Program-made: the position numbers and the translations under genes
Shown: positions 1-11,599 of the stretch, piece by piece
Layout: each line of letters starts with the position of its first letter
How positions within the stretch are numbered: position 1 is the first letter of the stretch
Source of the DNA: Deinococcus sonorensis KR-87
GTDB taxonomy: Bacteria; Deinococcota; Deinococci; Deinococcales; Deinococcaceae
Direction: 5' to 3'
Length of the DNA stretch: 64,000 bases
NCBI RefSeq assembly: GCF_040256395.1
Contig: NZ_CP158299.1
Coordinates: 783,501 to 847,500 of the forward strand
The notes under the pieces: generated by a model
Told to the model about the DNA's origin: nothing
Database searches by the model: none
What the model saw: only the letters and a program-made list of their open reading frames with translations

Positions 1-2
1 GC

Positions 3-593
3 AATGCGCTGGGCGGCGAGGAGCGGGTGCGGCTGGAGCTGTACGGCTTCGCGCTGCGGCGCGGCGATCGGGTGCTGCTGTGCAGCGACGGCCTGAGCGG
101 CGTCATCGAGGAGCGCGAGCTGTACGAGCTGCTGGCCCGCGGCCTGACGCCGGAAGAGACCACCCGGCAGCTGATCGACGCGGCCAATGCGGCGGGCGGC
201 CCCGACAACATCACCGCCATCGTGCTGGACACCATGCGCAGCAGCCGGCTGCCGCACTACCCGCTGCCGGTACACGGTCACGACGGCCCGATGTACGCCG
301 ACGTGCTGCTGGACCTGCGGCGCGGCAACAGCCCGCTCACGTACCTGGCGCTGGTGCTGCTGTACTTCGTGCTGATGGGGCTGCTGCTGTACCCGGAGCG
401 GCGGGTCATCACCGTGACCGTGGGGCTGGGCCTGCTGCTGGCGATCATCCTGGGGGTGTGGGGCTACCGGCGGATGCAGCGGCCCGGTCGCCTTCCAGAC
501 CTGCCGTGCTACAGTCCGGCGGGCCAGGCCACCGGCGACCCGGCCAGCTGGCCCCGCCCGGCCCAGACCACCCGCAGTACGGGAGAACGATGA
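3..593 (+). CDS. PP2C-type protein phosphatase, C-terminal part (truncated by window edge)
   Basis: The reading frame is open from the first bases of the window, so the N-terminus lies outside. The visible part starts near NALGGEERVRLE and carries late PP2C signatures: GDRVLLCSDGLSG (a metal-binding Asp) and AGGPDNITAIVLD. PP2C enzymes remove phosphate from Ser/Thr using two Mn/Mg ions and usually oppose Hanks-type kinases. After the catalytic domain come two hydrophobic helices (LTYLALVLLYFVLMGLLLY and VITVTVGLGLLLAIILGVW), so the protein is probably membrane-anchored with a cytosolic catalytic domain, followed by a Pro/Thr-rich tail. Its stop overlaps the ridA start by 4 bp (ATGA), implying co-transcription. 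Family assignment is firm; the substrate is unknown. Confidence 0.85.
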   Translation, partial: NALGGEERVRLELYGFALRRGDRVLLCSDGLSGVIEERELYELLARGLTPEETTRQLIDAANAAGGPDNITAIVLDTMRSSRLPHYPLPVHGHDGPMYADVLLDLRRGNSPLTYLALVLLYFVLMGLLLYPERRVITVTVGLGLLLAIILGVWGYRRMQRPGRLPDLPCYSPAGQATGDPASWPRPAQTTRSTGER

Positions 594-967
594 AAGAAGC
601 GATTCAGACGGCAGACGCCCCGGCCGCCATCGGCCCCTACAGCCAGGCGGTGCGCTCCGGCAGCCTGCTGATCACCAGCGGCCAGATTCCGCTGCAGCCG
701 GACGGTACCCTGCTGGACGGCGACATCGAGGCGCAGACGCGGCAGGTGCTGGACAACCTGCGCGCGGTGCTGGCCGCTGCCGGCAGCGACCTGACCCGGG
801 TCATCAAGACCACCGTGTTCCTGCAGGACATGCAGGAGTTTGCCCGCATGAACGCGGTCTACGGCGAGTACTTCAGCGAGCCGTATCCGGCCCGCAGCAC
901 CGTGCAGGTGGCCCGCCTCCCGCGCGACGTGCGGGTGGAGATCGAAGCGATCGCCGACCTCGGCTGA
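590..967 (+). CDS. ridA: RidA family enamine/imine deaminase
   Basis: This 125-residue protein is full length for the YjgF/YER057c/UK114 family. RidA trimers hydrolyse reactive 2-aminoacrylate and other enamines released by PLP enzymes, protecting PLP enzymes in the cytosol. Recognisable blocks are the N-terminal [12 protein letters not shown], the GQIPL segment, and the C-terminal [23 protein letters not shown] with the family Arg that binds the substrate carboxylate. The ATG overlaps the stop of the phosphatase (ATGA), so I chose it over longer in-frame possibilities upstream. Confidence 0.93.
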   Translation: MKEAIQTADAPAAIGPYSQAVRSGSLLITSGQIPLQPDGTLLDGDIEAQTRQVLDNLRAVLAAAGSDLTRVIKTTVFLQDMQEFARMNAVYGEYFSEPYPARSTVQVARLPRDVRVEIEAIADLG

Positions 968-985
968 GTCGCCCTCCCGGCCGGG

Positions 986-991
986 TATGCT
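986..991 (+). promoter_or_regulatory. Leaderless -10 box for the racemase gene
   Basis: TATGCT is followed by 7 nt and then ATG at 999. This places the expected transcription start at the A of the ATG, the usual leaderless arrangement in Deinococcus. It also argues against the ATG at 987, which lies inside the box. Confidence 0.6.
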
Positions 992-998
992 GGCCCAC

Positions 999-2135
<1,137 letters not shown>

Positions 2136-2138
2136 CGG

Positions 2139-2903
2139 GTGGCCGCATTCGAGATCCGGAACGTGCGAGCGGCCACCGCGATGCGCGCCCTGGAGGACGT
2201 GCAGGTGGCCGCCTGGGGCTACAGTGACCGCGAGGTGCTGCCTGCCAGCATGTTCCGCATCAGCGCGGCCACCGGAGGCGTGGTGCTGGCCGCCTACCCG
2301 GTCGGCGCCGACGTGCCGTTCGGCCTGGCCTACGGCTTTCCGGCCCTGCGGGACGGTCAGCTGTGGCATCACTCGCACCTGCTGGCGGTGGCACCCGCGT
2401 GGCGCGGCAGCGGGGCGGCGGTGGCCCTCAAGCTGGCGCAGCGGGACCAGGCGCTCCAGCAGGGCCTGACGCGCATGACCTGGACCTTCGATCCGCTGAT
2501 CGCCCGCAACGCCCGGCTGAACCTGGGCAAGCTGGGCGCGCGGGCGGTGAGCTACCACCCGGCCTGGTATGACTTTCCCGGCCCTGTCCCGGCCGACCGG
2601 CTGATGATCGAATGGGACCTGACAAGGCCGCCGGAGGAACGGCCCGACACCCGGCCGGAGGGCGTGCTGGTGCTGGAGCGCGCCGGAGACGGCCCCAGCC
2701 CGGTGCAGTGGCCCGCTCCAGGGGCCTGCCTGCTGGCCGAGGTTCCGACCCGGCCGGAACAGCTGCCCCCGGCGCTGCAGCTCGCCTGGCGGCTGGCGCT
2801 GCGGGCGGCCCTGGGCGGTCCGCTGGAGGCCGGGTACGCCGTCACCGGACTGGCCCGGCAGGACGACCGCGCGTGGTACGTGCTGGAACGTCGCCACGAT
2901 TAG
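2139..2903 (+). CDS. GNAT-superfamily N-acyltransferase, COG3375-like partner of the racemase
   Basis: 254 residues, GTG start 3 nt after the racemase stop with a GGAGAG ribosome site, so translation is coupled. The first ~150 residues hold a GNAT core: LEDVQVAAWG near the N-terminus and the acyl-CoA pyrophosphate-binding region HSHLLAVAPAWRGSGAAVALKLAQRD, followed by MTWTFDPLIARNARLNLGKLGA. This resembles the predicted acetyltransferase group that travels with NAAAR genes. Known relatives transfer succinyl from succinyl-CoA to D-amino acids; that role here is inference. The C-terminal ~100 residues are not recognised. Confidence 0.8.
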   Translation: MAAFEIRNVRAATAMRALEDVQVAAWGYSDREVLPASMFRISAATGGVVLAAYPVGADVPFGLAYGFPALRDGQLWHHSHLLAVAPAWRGSGAAVALKLAQRDQALQQGLTRMTWTFDPLIARNARLNLGKLGARAVSYHPAWYDFPGPVPADRLMIEWDLTRPPEERPDTRPEGVLVLERAGDGPSPVQWPAPGACLLAEVPTRPEQLPPALQLAWRLALRAALGGPLEAGYAVTGLARQDDRAWYVLERRHD

Positions 2904-2960
2904 GCGGGCCAGGGGGCCGGGACCAGACGAGGGCTGGCCTCCCGGTGCGCCCGCTCGCCT

Positions 2961-5027
<2,067 letters not shown>

Positions 5028-5118
5028 GACCTTCTGTCAAAGCTAGAGGAAGGGCTTCAGGGCGGTGTCAGCGGGCCGGCGGGCCGCACCTGCTGGCCAT
5101 GCTAAGCCACCGGACGGG

Positions 5119-6075
5119 TCAGGGGGGCGTCATGGCCGCTCGGGCGGCCCGCTCCGCCATCCGCTGCAGCGTCTCGCGCAGGGCGTCCGGCGCCTCCACC
5201 CGCACCTCACAGCCGAGCCCCAGCAGCATCCCCGCGAACTGGTCCAGCGTCTCGCGGCTGCAGCGCAGCCGGGTCCCGCCGTCCTGGGCCTGCAGGTCGG
5301 CCCGCCCCGGCGCCAGCCGGCGCTCCGCCTCCGGCAGCGGCAGGTCCACCCACACGCTGATGCGGTGGGTGGACTGGGCATACGGCAGGCTGCGGCGCAG
5401 GTACGCCCCAGCATCAAAATCCGGGGGGCGCAAGAAGGCCTGCGCCGACACACTCACTTCCTGCAGCCGGTCCAGCCGGAACGAACGCAGTGCCGAGCGC
5501 ACCCGGCAGCGTCCCACCACATACCAGCGGCCCTCCAGATGCACCAGCCCGTACGGCTCCACCTCCCGGCGGGTCTGCTCGCCGCCGTGGGCGCGGTACC
5601 GGAACGTCACCACGCGCTGCTGGGACGCCGCCGACGCGATCAGCACCAGCGCCCGGGGGTCGGCCGGCACGGTCCACGGCACCGGCACTAGCTGCACCGC
5701 CGCCTCGGTCTGGTCCAGCCGCTCGCTGACGGCGCGCGGCAGCACCCGCTTCAGCTTGGCCTCGGCGCTGGCGGCGGCGGGCGTCACCGCGCCCAGCCCC
5801 AGGTGCTGCAGCGCACCCAGCCCCAGGGACACCGCCAGCGCCTCGTCGTCGGTCAGCATCAGCGGGGGCAGCCGGTAGCCGGGCTTCAGCCGGTAGGACC
5901 CGCCCACCCCCCGGCGCGACTCCACCGGAATGCCCAGGTCCTGCAGCCGCGCCACATACCGCTGCACCGAGCGCAGGCTGACCTCCAGGGTCCGGCTCAG
6001 CTCCGGACCGCTCACCTGCTCGCGCGCCTGCAGCACTTCCAGCACCGTGAGCACCCGCATGGAGGGGTCGTACAT
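5119..6075 (-). CDS. YafY-type transcriptional regulator (HTH + WYL domain)
   Basis: 318 residues. An N-terminal winged helix (VLTVLEVLQAREQVSGPELSRTLEVSLRSVQRYVARLQ, written here only as a region, residues ~8-45) is followed by a GGSYRLKPGYRLPPLMLTDD linker. A WYL domain then covers ~140-220, with FRYRAHGGE, EPYGLVHLEGRWYVVGRCR and RSFRLDRLQEV. A C-terminal WCX-like extension follows. WYL regulators sense a ligand, often nucleic acid or nucleotide, and control neighbours. This one diverges from the DinB-like gene at 6149, its likeliest target. A weak CACAAT box lies 7 nt before the ATG. Confidence 0.9.
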   Translation of the reverse strand: MYDPSMRVLTVLEVLQAREQVSGPELSRTLEVSLRSVQRYVARLQDLGIPVESRRGVGGSYRLKPGYRLPPLMLTDDEALAVSLGLGALQHLGLGAVTPAAASAEAKLKRVLPRAVSERLDQTEAAVQLVPVPWTVPADPRALVLIASAASQQRVVTFRYRAHGGEQTRREVEPYGLVHLEGRWYVVGRCRVRSALRSFRLDRLQEVSVSAQAFLRPPDFDAGAYLRRSLPYAQSTHRISVWVDLPLPEAERRLAPGRADLQAQDGGTRLRCSRETLDQFAGMLLGLGCEVRVEAPDALRETLQRMAERAARAAMTPP

Positions 6076-6148
6076 GCCTGTTATTGTGCCTCAGATTGAC
6101 GACAGGTCCTGACGGGAATGCCGCCTACCATGCAGGTGGAGGTCAACC

Positions 6149-6634
6149 ATGAACGAGACAGCCATCCAGGACCGCGCCGTGCTGACGACCGCAGACCTGC
6201 TGACCCACTGGCAGGGCCACCGCCGCCTGACCCGCCGGGTGATCGAGCGCTTCCCGGAGGAGCAGCTGTTCACCTACAGCCTGGGCGGGATGCGGCCCTT
6301 CGGGGCGCTGGCGTGGGAGCTGTACGGCGTGTCGCTCTACACGCTGCAGGGCATGGTCAGGGGCGAGTGGCCCGAACCGCAGTTCCCGCAGGCGCTCCCT
6401 CAGGACCGTGCAGCCGTGCTGGCCGCCTGGGACGACCTGACCGGTCAGCTGGACGAGCAGCTGCCGAAGGTGCCGGTGGAGCGGTATCACCAGCCGCAGG
6501 CGATGTTCTGGGCCACGCTGCCGGGCCACGCGGCGGTCACGTACGCCATCGACAACGAGATCCATCACCGGGGGCAGGGCTACGTGTACCTGCGGTCGCT
6601 GGGGCTGGAGCCGCCGCCCTTCTGGGAACGGTAA
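6149..6634 (+). CDS. DinB-like metal-dependent hydrolase/transferase family protein
   Basis: 161 residues with the four-helix DinB/YfiT layout: an N-terminal helix LLTHWQGHRRLTRRVIERFPEEQL, a central PFGALAWELYGVSLYTLQGMV, and a C-terminal EIHHRGQGYVYLRSLGLEPPPFWE with the characteristic His cluster. Family members bind a metal through three His and include bacillithiol or mycothiol S-transferases. The first of the three usual His is not obvious here. Divergent from a WYL regulator, a common pairing. The start has a GGAGG ribosome site 5 nt upstream; a TACCAT box sits at 6126-6131. Confidence 0.78.
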   Translation: MNETAIQDRAVLTTADLLTHWQGHRRLTRRVIERFPEEQLFTYSLGGMRPFGALAWELYGVSLYTLQGMVRGEWPEPQFPQALPQDRAAVLAAWDDLTGQLDEQLPKVPVERYHQPQAMFWATLPGHAAVTYAIDNEIHHRGQGYVYLRSLGLEPPPFWER

Positions 6635-6643
6635 GCAGACGAA

Positions 6644-6668
6644 GGGGCACACCGCGTTGGTGTGCCCC
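6644..6668. terminator. Bidirectional hairpin between DinB-like gene and fabF
   Basis: GGGGCACACC (6644-6653) and GGTGTGCCCC (6659-6668) form a perfect 10-bp stem with a 5-nt loop between two converging genes. Neither side has a long T run, so it could act in both directions but weakly. Confidence 0.6.
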
Positions 6669-6685
6669 CCTCTCTCGTTCCGCCC

Positions 6686-7918
6686 TTACTGGTAGCGCTT
6701 CAGCACCAGCACGGCGTTCTGGCCGCCGAAGGCGAAGCTGTTGCTCATGGCGTACTCCACCTGCTGCTCGCGGGCCTCGTTGGGGATGTAGTCGAGGGTC
6801 AGCTCCGGGTCCGGGTCGATGTAGTTGATGGTGGGCGGCAGGATACCGTCGCGCAGCGCCTGCGCCACCGCAATCGCCTCGATGGCGCCCGCCGCGCCCA
6901 GCAGGTGGCCGGTCATGCTCTTGGTGCTGCTGACCGCCAGCTGCCGGGCGTGATCTCCGTACACTGCCTGGATCGCCTGCGTCTCCGCGAGGTCGTTGGC
7001 CGGGGTGCTGGTGCCGTGGGCATTCACATAGCCCACCTGCTCGGGGTTGATGCCGGCGGTCTTGAGCGCCATGCGCATCGCCACCTGGGCGCCGCGGCCC
7101 TCCGGGGCGGGAGCAGTGATGTGGTGCGCGTCCGCGCTGGTGCCGTAGCCCACCACCTCCGCGTGAATCCGCGCGCCGCGCTTCAGGGCGTGCTCCAGCT
7201 CCTCCAGGATCAGCACGCCTGCGCCCTCGCCCAGCACGAAGCCGTCGCGCGAGGCGCAGAACGGCCGGCTGGCGGTGGCCGGGTCGTCGTTGCGGGTGCT
7301 GAGCGCTTTCATGTTGCCGAACGACCCGATGGCCATCGGGGTGATGGCCGCCTCGGTGCCGCCGGTCACCATGATGTCCGCCAGGCCCAGCTGGATGATG
7401 CGCATCGCGTCGCCCACCGCGCCGGAGCCGGTGGCGCAGGCGGTGACCACCGTGCTGCTGGGGCCGTTCAGGTGGTAGCGCATCGCCACGTGTCCGGAGG
7501 CCATGTTGCTGATGATCATGGGAATGAACATCGGGCTGACCCGGTTGGCGCCGCGCGTGTGCGCGATGCGGGTCTGCTCCTCCCAGGTCTCCATGCCGCC
7601 CACGCCGGTGCCGATCAGTGAGCCGCTCTGCTCGCCGGCCAGCTGCTCTTCCGTCAGGCCGCTGTCCTGCACCGCCAGTTCCGCCGCGATCATGGCCAGC
7701 TGCACGAAGCGGTCCATCCGCTTGGCTTCGCGCGGATCCAGGTACGTGCTGAGGTCCACCTTCACCTCGCCGGCCATCCGCGCCGAGTAGGCGGCGGGGT
7801 CAAAGCGCGTGATGGTCGCGATGCCGTTGCTGCCCTGGCGCTGCGCCTGGGCGTAATCCTGCTCCCCGATGCCGATGGGCGTCACGGGCCCCATTCCGGT
7901 AATCACCACACGCCGCAT
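6686..7918 (-). CDS. fabF: Beta-ketoacyl-ACP synthase II
   Basis: 410 residues, the normal length. FabF condenses malonyl-ACP with longer acyl-ACP in fatty-acid elongation. Seen: N-terminal RRVVITGMGPVTPIG, the nucleophile Cys in VVTACATGSGAVGDA, the His in NAHGTSTPANDLAE, and the Lys/His pair in SSTKSMTGHLLGAAGAIE. I place the start at MRRVV because AGGAGG lies directly upstream. The longer open frame runs back into the intergenic hairpin. It is the last gene of the fab operon. Confidence 0.96.
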   Translation of the reverse strand: MRRVVITGMGPVTPIGIGEQDYAQAQRQGSNGIATITRFDPAAYSARMAGEVKVDLSTYLDPREAKRMDRFVQLAMIAAELAVQDSGLTEEQLAGEQSGSLIGTGVGGMETWEEQTRIAHTRGANRVSPMFIPMIISNMASGHVAMRYHLNGPSSTVVTACATGSGAVGDAMRIIQLGLADIMVTGGTEAAITPMAIGSFGNMKALSTRNDDPATASRPFCASRDGFVLGEGAGVLILEELEHALKRGARIHAEVVGYGTSADAHHITAPAPEGRGAQVAMRMALKTAGINPEQVGYVNAHGTSTPANDLAETQAIQAVYGDHARQLAVSSTKSMTGHLLGAAGAIEAIAVAQALRDGILPPTINYIDPDPELTLDYIPNEAREQQVEYAMSNSFAFGGQNAVLVLKRYQ

Positions 7919-7946
7919 GTGTTCCTCCTGGCTGTGTTCAACACGG

Positions 7947-7978
7947 GGGGCGGGCACGGCTGTTTCCGCGCCCGCCCC
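7947..7978 (-). promoter_or_regulatory. Stem-loop between acpP and fabF
   Basis: GGGGCGGGC (7947-7955) and GCCCGCCCC (7970-7978) form a 9-bp stem with a 14-nt loop in the 114-nt acpP-fabF space. No T run follows, so processing, partial termination or mRNA stabilisation of the acpP message are all possible. Confidence 0.45.
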
Positions 7979-8032
7979 ACCGGTCCACGCAGGCGGGTAG
8001 GGCGGCGCTGGGCCGTCCACCCGCCCGGCGCC

Positions 8033-8263
8033 TTACTGCTTGCTGCCGATGTAGTCCACCGCCGCCTGCACGGTGCGGATGCTCTCGGCGTCCTCGTCGC
8101 TGATGCTGATGCCGAACTTGTCTTCCAGACCCATGATCAGTTCCACGGTCTCGAGGCTGTCGGCGCCCAGATCCTCCACGAAGCGCGCCTCGGGCGTCAC
8201 CTTGCCGGCGTCCACGCCCAGCTTCTCGACGATCACTTCTTTGACCTGTTCAAATGTATCCAT
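8033..8263 (-). CDS. acpP: Acyl carrier protein
   Basis: 76 residues, acidic, with the phosphopantetheine attachment Ser in [19 protein letters not shown]. It carries growing acyl chains between the Fab enzymes in the cytosol. A GGAGGA ribosome site lies 7-8 nt before the ATG. It sits between fabG and fabF as in most type II fatty-acid operons. The ~90-nt space before it, wider than elsewhere in the operon, may hold an additional promoter, since ACP is needed in excess. Confidence 0.97.
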   Translation of the reverse strand: MDTFEQVKEVIVEKLGVDAGKVTPEARFVEDLGADSLETVELIMGLEDKFGISISDEDAESIRTVQAAVDYIGSKQ

Positions 8264-8282
8264 GGTGGTGTCCTCCAGTGCT

Positions 8283-8299
8283 GACAGTCCGGGACAGTC
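8283..8299. repeat. Short direct repeat upstream of acpP
   Basis: GACAGTC occurs twice (8283-8289 and 8293-8299), separated by 3 nt, in the fabG-acpP spacer. On the minus strand the second copy overlaps a TAGACT hexamer. It could be a regulator half-site pair or chance. Confidence 0.3.
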
Positions 8300-8353
8300 T
8301 ACACGGATGAGAGTTGAGGGGGCCAGAGGTTAGAGCGGGTCCAACAGCGGGCC

Positions 8354-9106
8354 TCAGTGCGGGTACAGTCCGCCGTCCACGCCGATCACCTGACCGGTGA
8401 TGTAGCCGGCCGCGTCGGAGGCCAGGAAGGCCACCAGCGCCGCCACGTCCTCCGGAGCGCCCAGCCGGCCCAGCGGAATGCTGTCCAGGTAGCCCTGCCG
8501 CACCTGCGGGGACAGCTGATCGGTCATGTCGCTGCTGATGAAGCCGGGCGCCACCGCATTCACGGTGATGCCGCGCGAGCCGTACTCCTTGGCCAGCGCC
8601 TTGCTCAGCCCGATCAGGCCCGCCTTGCTGGCCACATAGTTGGCCTGCCCGGGGTTGCCCATCAGGCCCACCACCGAGGCGATGTTGATGATGCGGCCGG
8701 CGCGGGCCCGCATCATGTGCTTGATGGCCGCGCGGCAGGCGATGAAGGCGCTCGACAGGTTGGTGGCGATCACCGCGTCCCAGTCCTCGTCCTTGATACG
8801 GATGGCGAGGTTGTCGCGGGTGAGCCCGGCATTGTTGACCAGCACGTCCAGCCGGCCCAGGCGAGCGATCACGTCGTCCACCAGCCGGCCCGCGTTGGCA
8901 GGGGTGCTGAGGTCGGCACCGAACACCTCGGCGCGCACCCCCAGGGCGCTGATCTCGGCGGCCACCCGTTCGGCCTCCGTCTGGTTGCGGCCGTAGTGCA
9001 CCGCCACGTCAAAGCCGTCGTGGGCCAGCCGCAGCGCCATGGCGCGGCCCAGCCCCCGGCTGCTGCCGGTGACCAGGGCCACCCGGCGCGGGGAAGAATC
9101 GGTCAT
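8354..9106 (-). CDS. fabG: 3-oxoacyl-ACP reductase
   Basis: 250 residues, short-chain dehydrogenase. Reduces beta-ketoacyl-ACP with NADPH. The nucleotide-binding VTGSSRGLGRAMALRLA, the NNAG motif, and the catalytic Ser/Tyr/Lys region SVVGLMGNPGQANYVASKAG are present; the C-terminus ends YITGQVIGVDGGLYPH, typical of FabG. Its ATG overlaps the stop of the preceding DinB-like gene by 4 bp (ATGA). Confidence 0.96.
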   Translation of the reverse strand: MTDSSPRRVALVTGSSRGLGRAMALRLAHDGFDVAVHYGRNQTEAERVAAEISALGVRAEVFGADLSTPANAGRLVDDVIARLGRLDVLVNNAGLTRDNLAIRIKDEDWDAVIATNLSSAFIACRAAIKHMMRARAGRIINIASVVGLMGNPGQANYVASKAGLIGLSKALAKEYGSRGITVNAVAPGFISSDMTDQLSPQVRQGYLDSIPLGRLGAPEDVAALVAFLASDAAGYITGQVIGVDGGLYPH

Positions 9107-9624
9107 GCGGTCTCCAGTCGGGCACGGATGCCCTGCAGATGATGCTGGTTGTGGTAGACGGTAAAGAACAACATTTCCCGGACGCTCAGTGGGCCCAGCA
9201 CCGGATGCGGCAGGGCAAAGCGGTCCAGGTCCGGCCCGGCCCAGCCGGTGAGGCCGTGGGTCAGCTGCTCAATGGAGCTGGCGTACCGGTCCAGCAGCTC
9301 CTGCTGGGTGCCCTGCGGGTCCGGCAGGAAGCGCCCGGAGGCCTTGGCCCCGCCGCCCAGAGCCGCCCGGTATAGCGTCTGAACCTCAGTGAAGCTGCGC
9401 GGAGCGCCGGTCCAGGGCAACAGCCGGTCTTTCGGCAGCGTCAGGGCAGACGCCACCGGCTGGTTCGAGCGGACCAGATGGTCCAGATGGTGCGCCACGG
9501 ACCAGCGCTCCCCCGAGCCCCGGAAAAACTGCTCCGAAGGCAACGTGCCGGCCAGCGCCCGCAGCTCATCCCGGATGGCCGCCAGCGCCTGCCCGGTCTG
9601 CTCCTGAGTGACTGGCGCGTTCAT
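9103..9624 (-). CDS. DinB-superfamily protein embedded in the fab operon
   Basis: 173 residues. Helices carry His residues in the DinB pattern: WSVAHHLDHLVRSNQPVA near the N-terminus and MLFFTVYHNQHHLQGIRARLE at the C-terminus, suggesting a three-His metal site. Relatives include thiol S-transferases and DNA-damage-induced proteins of unknown activity. Both ends overlap neighbouring fab genes by 4 bp (fabD stop with this ATG, this stop with fabG ATG), so it is translated as part of the operon. A direct role in lipid synthesis is inference only. Confidence 0.85.
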   Translation of the reverse strand: MNAPVTQEQTGQALAAIRDELRALAGTLPSEQFFRGSGERWSVAHHLDHLVRSNQPVASALTLPKDRLLPWTGAPRSFTEVQTLYRAALGGGAKASGRFLPDPQGTQQELLDRYASSIEQLTHGLTGWAGPDLDRFALPHPVLGPLSVREMLFFTVYHNQHHLQGIRARLETA

Positions 9625-10529
9625 GACAGGGCGCGCTGGATCTCGTCGGGCGTGTGGATGTTGACGGTGCGGGCGTCCGGCAGGATGCGCTTCACCAGCC
9701 CGGTGAGCACCGTGCCCTGCCCGAACTCGATGAAGGTATCCACGCCCAGCGCCGCGAGCCGCTGCACCGTCTCCACCCAGCGGACGCTCCCGGTGATCTG
9801 CCGCTCCAGCAGGTCCGGCACCAGCGTCACGTCGGTCACCGGCTCGGCCGTCACGTTGGCGATCACCGGGAATTGCAGCTGACCGAGCGGCACGGCACCC
9901 AGGGCCGGCGCCAGACCACTGCGGGCCGGCTCCATCAGCGAGCAGTGAAACGGGGCCGAGACCTTCAGTGGAATCACCTTCAGGCCGCGCGCCTTCAGGG
10001 CCGCCGACGCCGCCTCCACCGCCGCCTTCTCGCCGCTGATGACCGTCTGGGTGGGCGCGTTGTAGTTGGCTGGCTGCACCACCCCGGCGGTCTGGGCGCA
10101 CACCTCGGCCACCACGGCCGGGTCGCCCATCACCGCGCTCATGGCGCCGTCGCCGGGCGGCACCGCCCCCTGCATCAGCTCGCCGCGCAGCCGGGTCAGC
10201 CGCAGCGCGTCCTCCAGCGTCAGGGCGCCGGCAGCCACCAGGGCGCTGTACTCGCCCAGGCTGTGGCCGGCCGCGTAGGCGACCGGGCCGCCTCCCGCCT
10301 GCTGCCAGGCCCGAAACACCGCCACGCTGGCCGCCACCAGGGCCGGCTGCTGATTGGCGGTCAGGGTCAGCGTCTCCACTGGGCCGTCCCGCATCAGGCT
10401 CAGCAGGCCCGGCACCACGCCCTCCGTCTGCTCCATCACCCGCTGCGCCACCGGGAAGGCCGCCGCCACCGCCTGTCCCATCCCGATGGCCTGCGACCCC
10501 TGCCCGGGAAACAGCGCCGCCACCGTCAC
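9621..10529 (-). CDS. fabD: Malonyl-CoA:ACP transacylase
   Basis: 302 residues. Loads malonyl onto ACP. It starts with VAALFPGQGSQAIGMG, has the nucleophile Ser in GHSLGEYSALVAAGAL and the catalytic His in KVSAPFHCSLM. The open frame extends far upstream through fabH in a shadow frame. The GTG that overlaps the fabH stop (GTGA) is the correct start because it precedes the family N-terminus directly. Confidence 0.95.
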   Translation of the reverse strand: MTVAALFPGQGSQAIGMGQAVAAAFPVAQRVMEQTEGVVPGLLSLMRDGPVETLTLTANQQPALVAASVAVFRAWQQAGGGPVAYAAGHSLGEYSALVAAGALTLEDALRLTRLRGELMQGAVPPGDGAMSAVMGDPAVVAEVCAQTAGVVQPANYNAPTQTVISGEKAAVEAASAALKARGLKVIPLKVSAPFHCSLMEPARSGLAPALGAVPLGQLQFPVIANVTAEPVTDVTLVPDLLERQITGSVRWVETVQRLAALGVDTFIEFGQGTVLTGLVKRILPDARTVNIHTPDEIQRALS

Positions 10530-11551
10530 GACGTCACCGCCTGCGCCTCGCGCTGCTGGGCCACCTGACCGGCGCCGCCGTACCACTTCATGGCGCTGGC
10601 CGCCCAGCTCAGCCCGCCCCCGAACGCCACCAGCAGCAGCTGATCGCCGTCCTGAATGCGGCCGTCGTCCAGCGCCTCGCGCAGCGCGATCGGCACGCTG
10701 GCGGTGCTGGTATTGCCGTAGCGCTCCAGGTTCACCACCGTGCGCTCTTTGGGAATCCCGAAGCGCTCGCAGGCACTCTCGATGATGCGGATGTTGGCCT
10801 GATGCGGCACCATCCAGGCCACGTCGCTGCCGCGCACGCCGGCCTTGTCGAGCGCCTGCTGGCCGCTGTCCACGAGCACCCGCACGGCGAAGCGGAACAC
10901 CTCGCGCCCGTTCATGCCGAGCATCGGGTTGCCGCTGCCGACCGGGACGCCGGGAATGTGGTCGGCGATCGCGAACTTGTAGAGGCTGGGACCGCCCGCG
11001 CTGTCGGCGCCCAGCACGAAGCTCTGAAAGCCGTAGCCGTCCGGCACCGACTCCACGACGGCCGCGCCCCCGCCGTCCCCGAACAGGATGCAGGTGCTGC
11101 GGTCGGTCCAGTCGAGCAGCTTGCTGAGCGTCTCGGCGCCCACCACCAGCACCTTGCGGGCGGTGCCGCCCATGATCAGGCCCTGCGCCACCGAGAGCGC
11201 ATAGACAAAGCCGCTGCAGGCGGTGCTGAGGTCCAGGGCGCCCGCGCCGGCCAGCCCCACCTGACCGGCGATCAGCGCGGCGGTGGACGGAAAGTAGGCG
11301 TCGGGGCTGCTGGTGGCGCACACCACCATATCCACGCCCGAGAGCGCGTCCGGGCTGCGGCGCACCAGGTCCTGGACCGCGCGCACGCCCATGTCCGAGG
11401 CATACTCGTCCGGCTGCGCCAGGTGACGTTCGCGGATGCCGGTGCGCGACACGATCCACTCGTCGCTGGTCTCGAACATCGCTTCCAGGTCGTGGTTGGT
11501 CAGAACACGCTCGGGAACGTAGGTGCCGAGCGCCGTGATGCCGATGGGCAT
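10526..11551 (-). CDS. fabH: Beta-ketoacyl-ACP synthase III
   Basis: 341 residues. Starts fatty-acid synthesis by condensing acyl-CoA with malonyl-ACP. The catalytic triad is visible: Cys in LDLSTACSGFVYALS, His in VPHQANIRI, Asn in RYGNTSTASVP. In branched-chain producers FabH selects the primer; specificity cannot be read here. The start at MPIGITALG has GGAGGT 6 nt upstream; 16 codons of longer frame run into the promoter and were rejected. First gene of the operon, behind the promoter/palindrome at 11571-11605. Confidence 0.96.
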   Translation of the reverse strand: MPIGITALGTYVPERVLTNHDLEAMFETSDEWIVSRTGIRERHLAQPDEYASDMGVRAVQDLVRRSPDALSGVDMVVCATSSPDAYFPSTAALIAGQVGLAGAGALDLSTACSGFVYALSVAQGLIMGGTARKVLVVGAETLSKLLDWTDRSTCILFGDGGGAAVVESVPDGYGFQSFVLGADSAGGPSLYKFAIADHIPGVPVGSGNPMLGMNGREVFRFAVRVLVDSGQQALDKAGVRGSDVAWMVPHQANIRIIESACERFGIPKERTVVNLERYGNTSTASVPIALREALDDGRIQDGDQLLLVAFGGGLSWAASAMKWYGGAGQVAQQREAQAVTS

Positions 11552-11570
11552 AGGTGTACCTCCAGGCCCG

Positions 11571-11599
11571 ATGCTAGCATTCTCTGACCGGATGGTCAA
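11571..11599 (-). promoter_or_regulatory. fab operon promoter
   Basis: Minus-strand TTGACC (11594-11599) and TAGCAT (11571-11576) are separated by exactly 17 bp and lie about 20 nt upstream of the fabH start with its GGAGGT site. The -35 box lies within one arm of the adjacent palindrome. ATGCTAGCAT around the -10 is itself a 10-bp palindrome. Confidence 0.72.

Noticed and set aside
80..589. Upstream extension of ridA into a 295-codon frame
   Set aside because: The extra 170 residues are the phosphatase region read in another frame. The RidA family begins at 590, where the ATG overlaps the phosphatase stop.
6077..6108. Operator between the WYL regulator and the DinB-like gene
   Set aside because: CCTGT/ACAGG arms are only 5 bp and far apart; too weak to claim.
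10530..11459. Extension of fabD upstream through fabH
   Set aside because: FabD begins at the GTG overlapping the fabH stop; the extension is a shadow of fabH.
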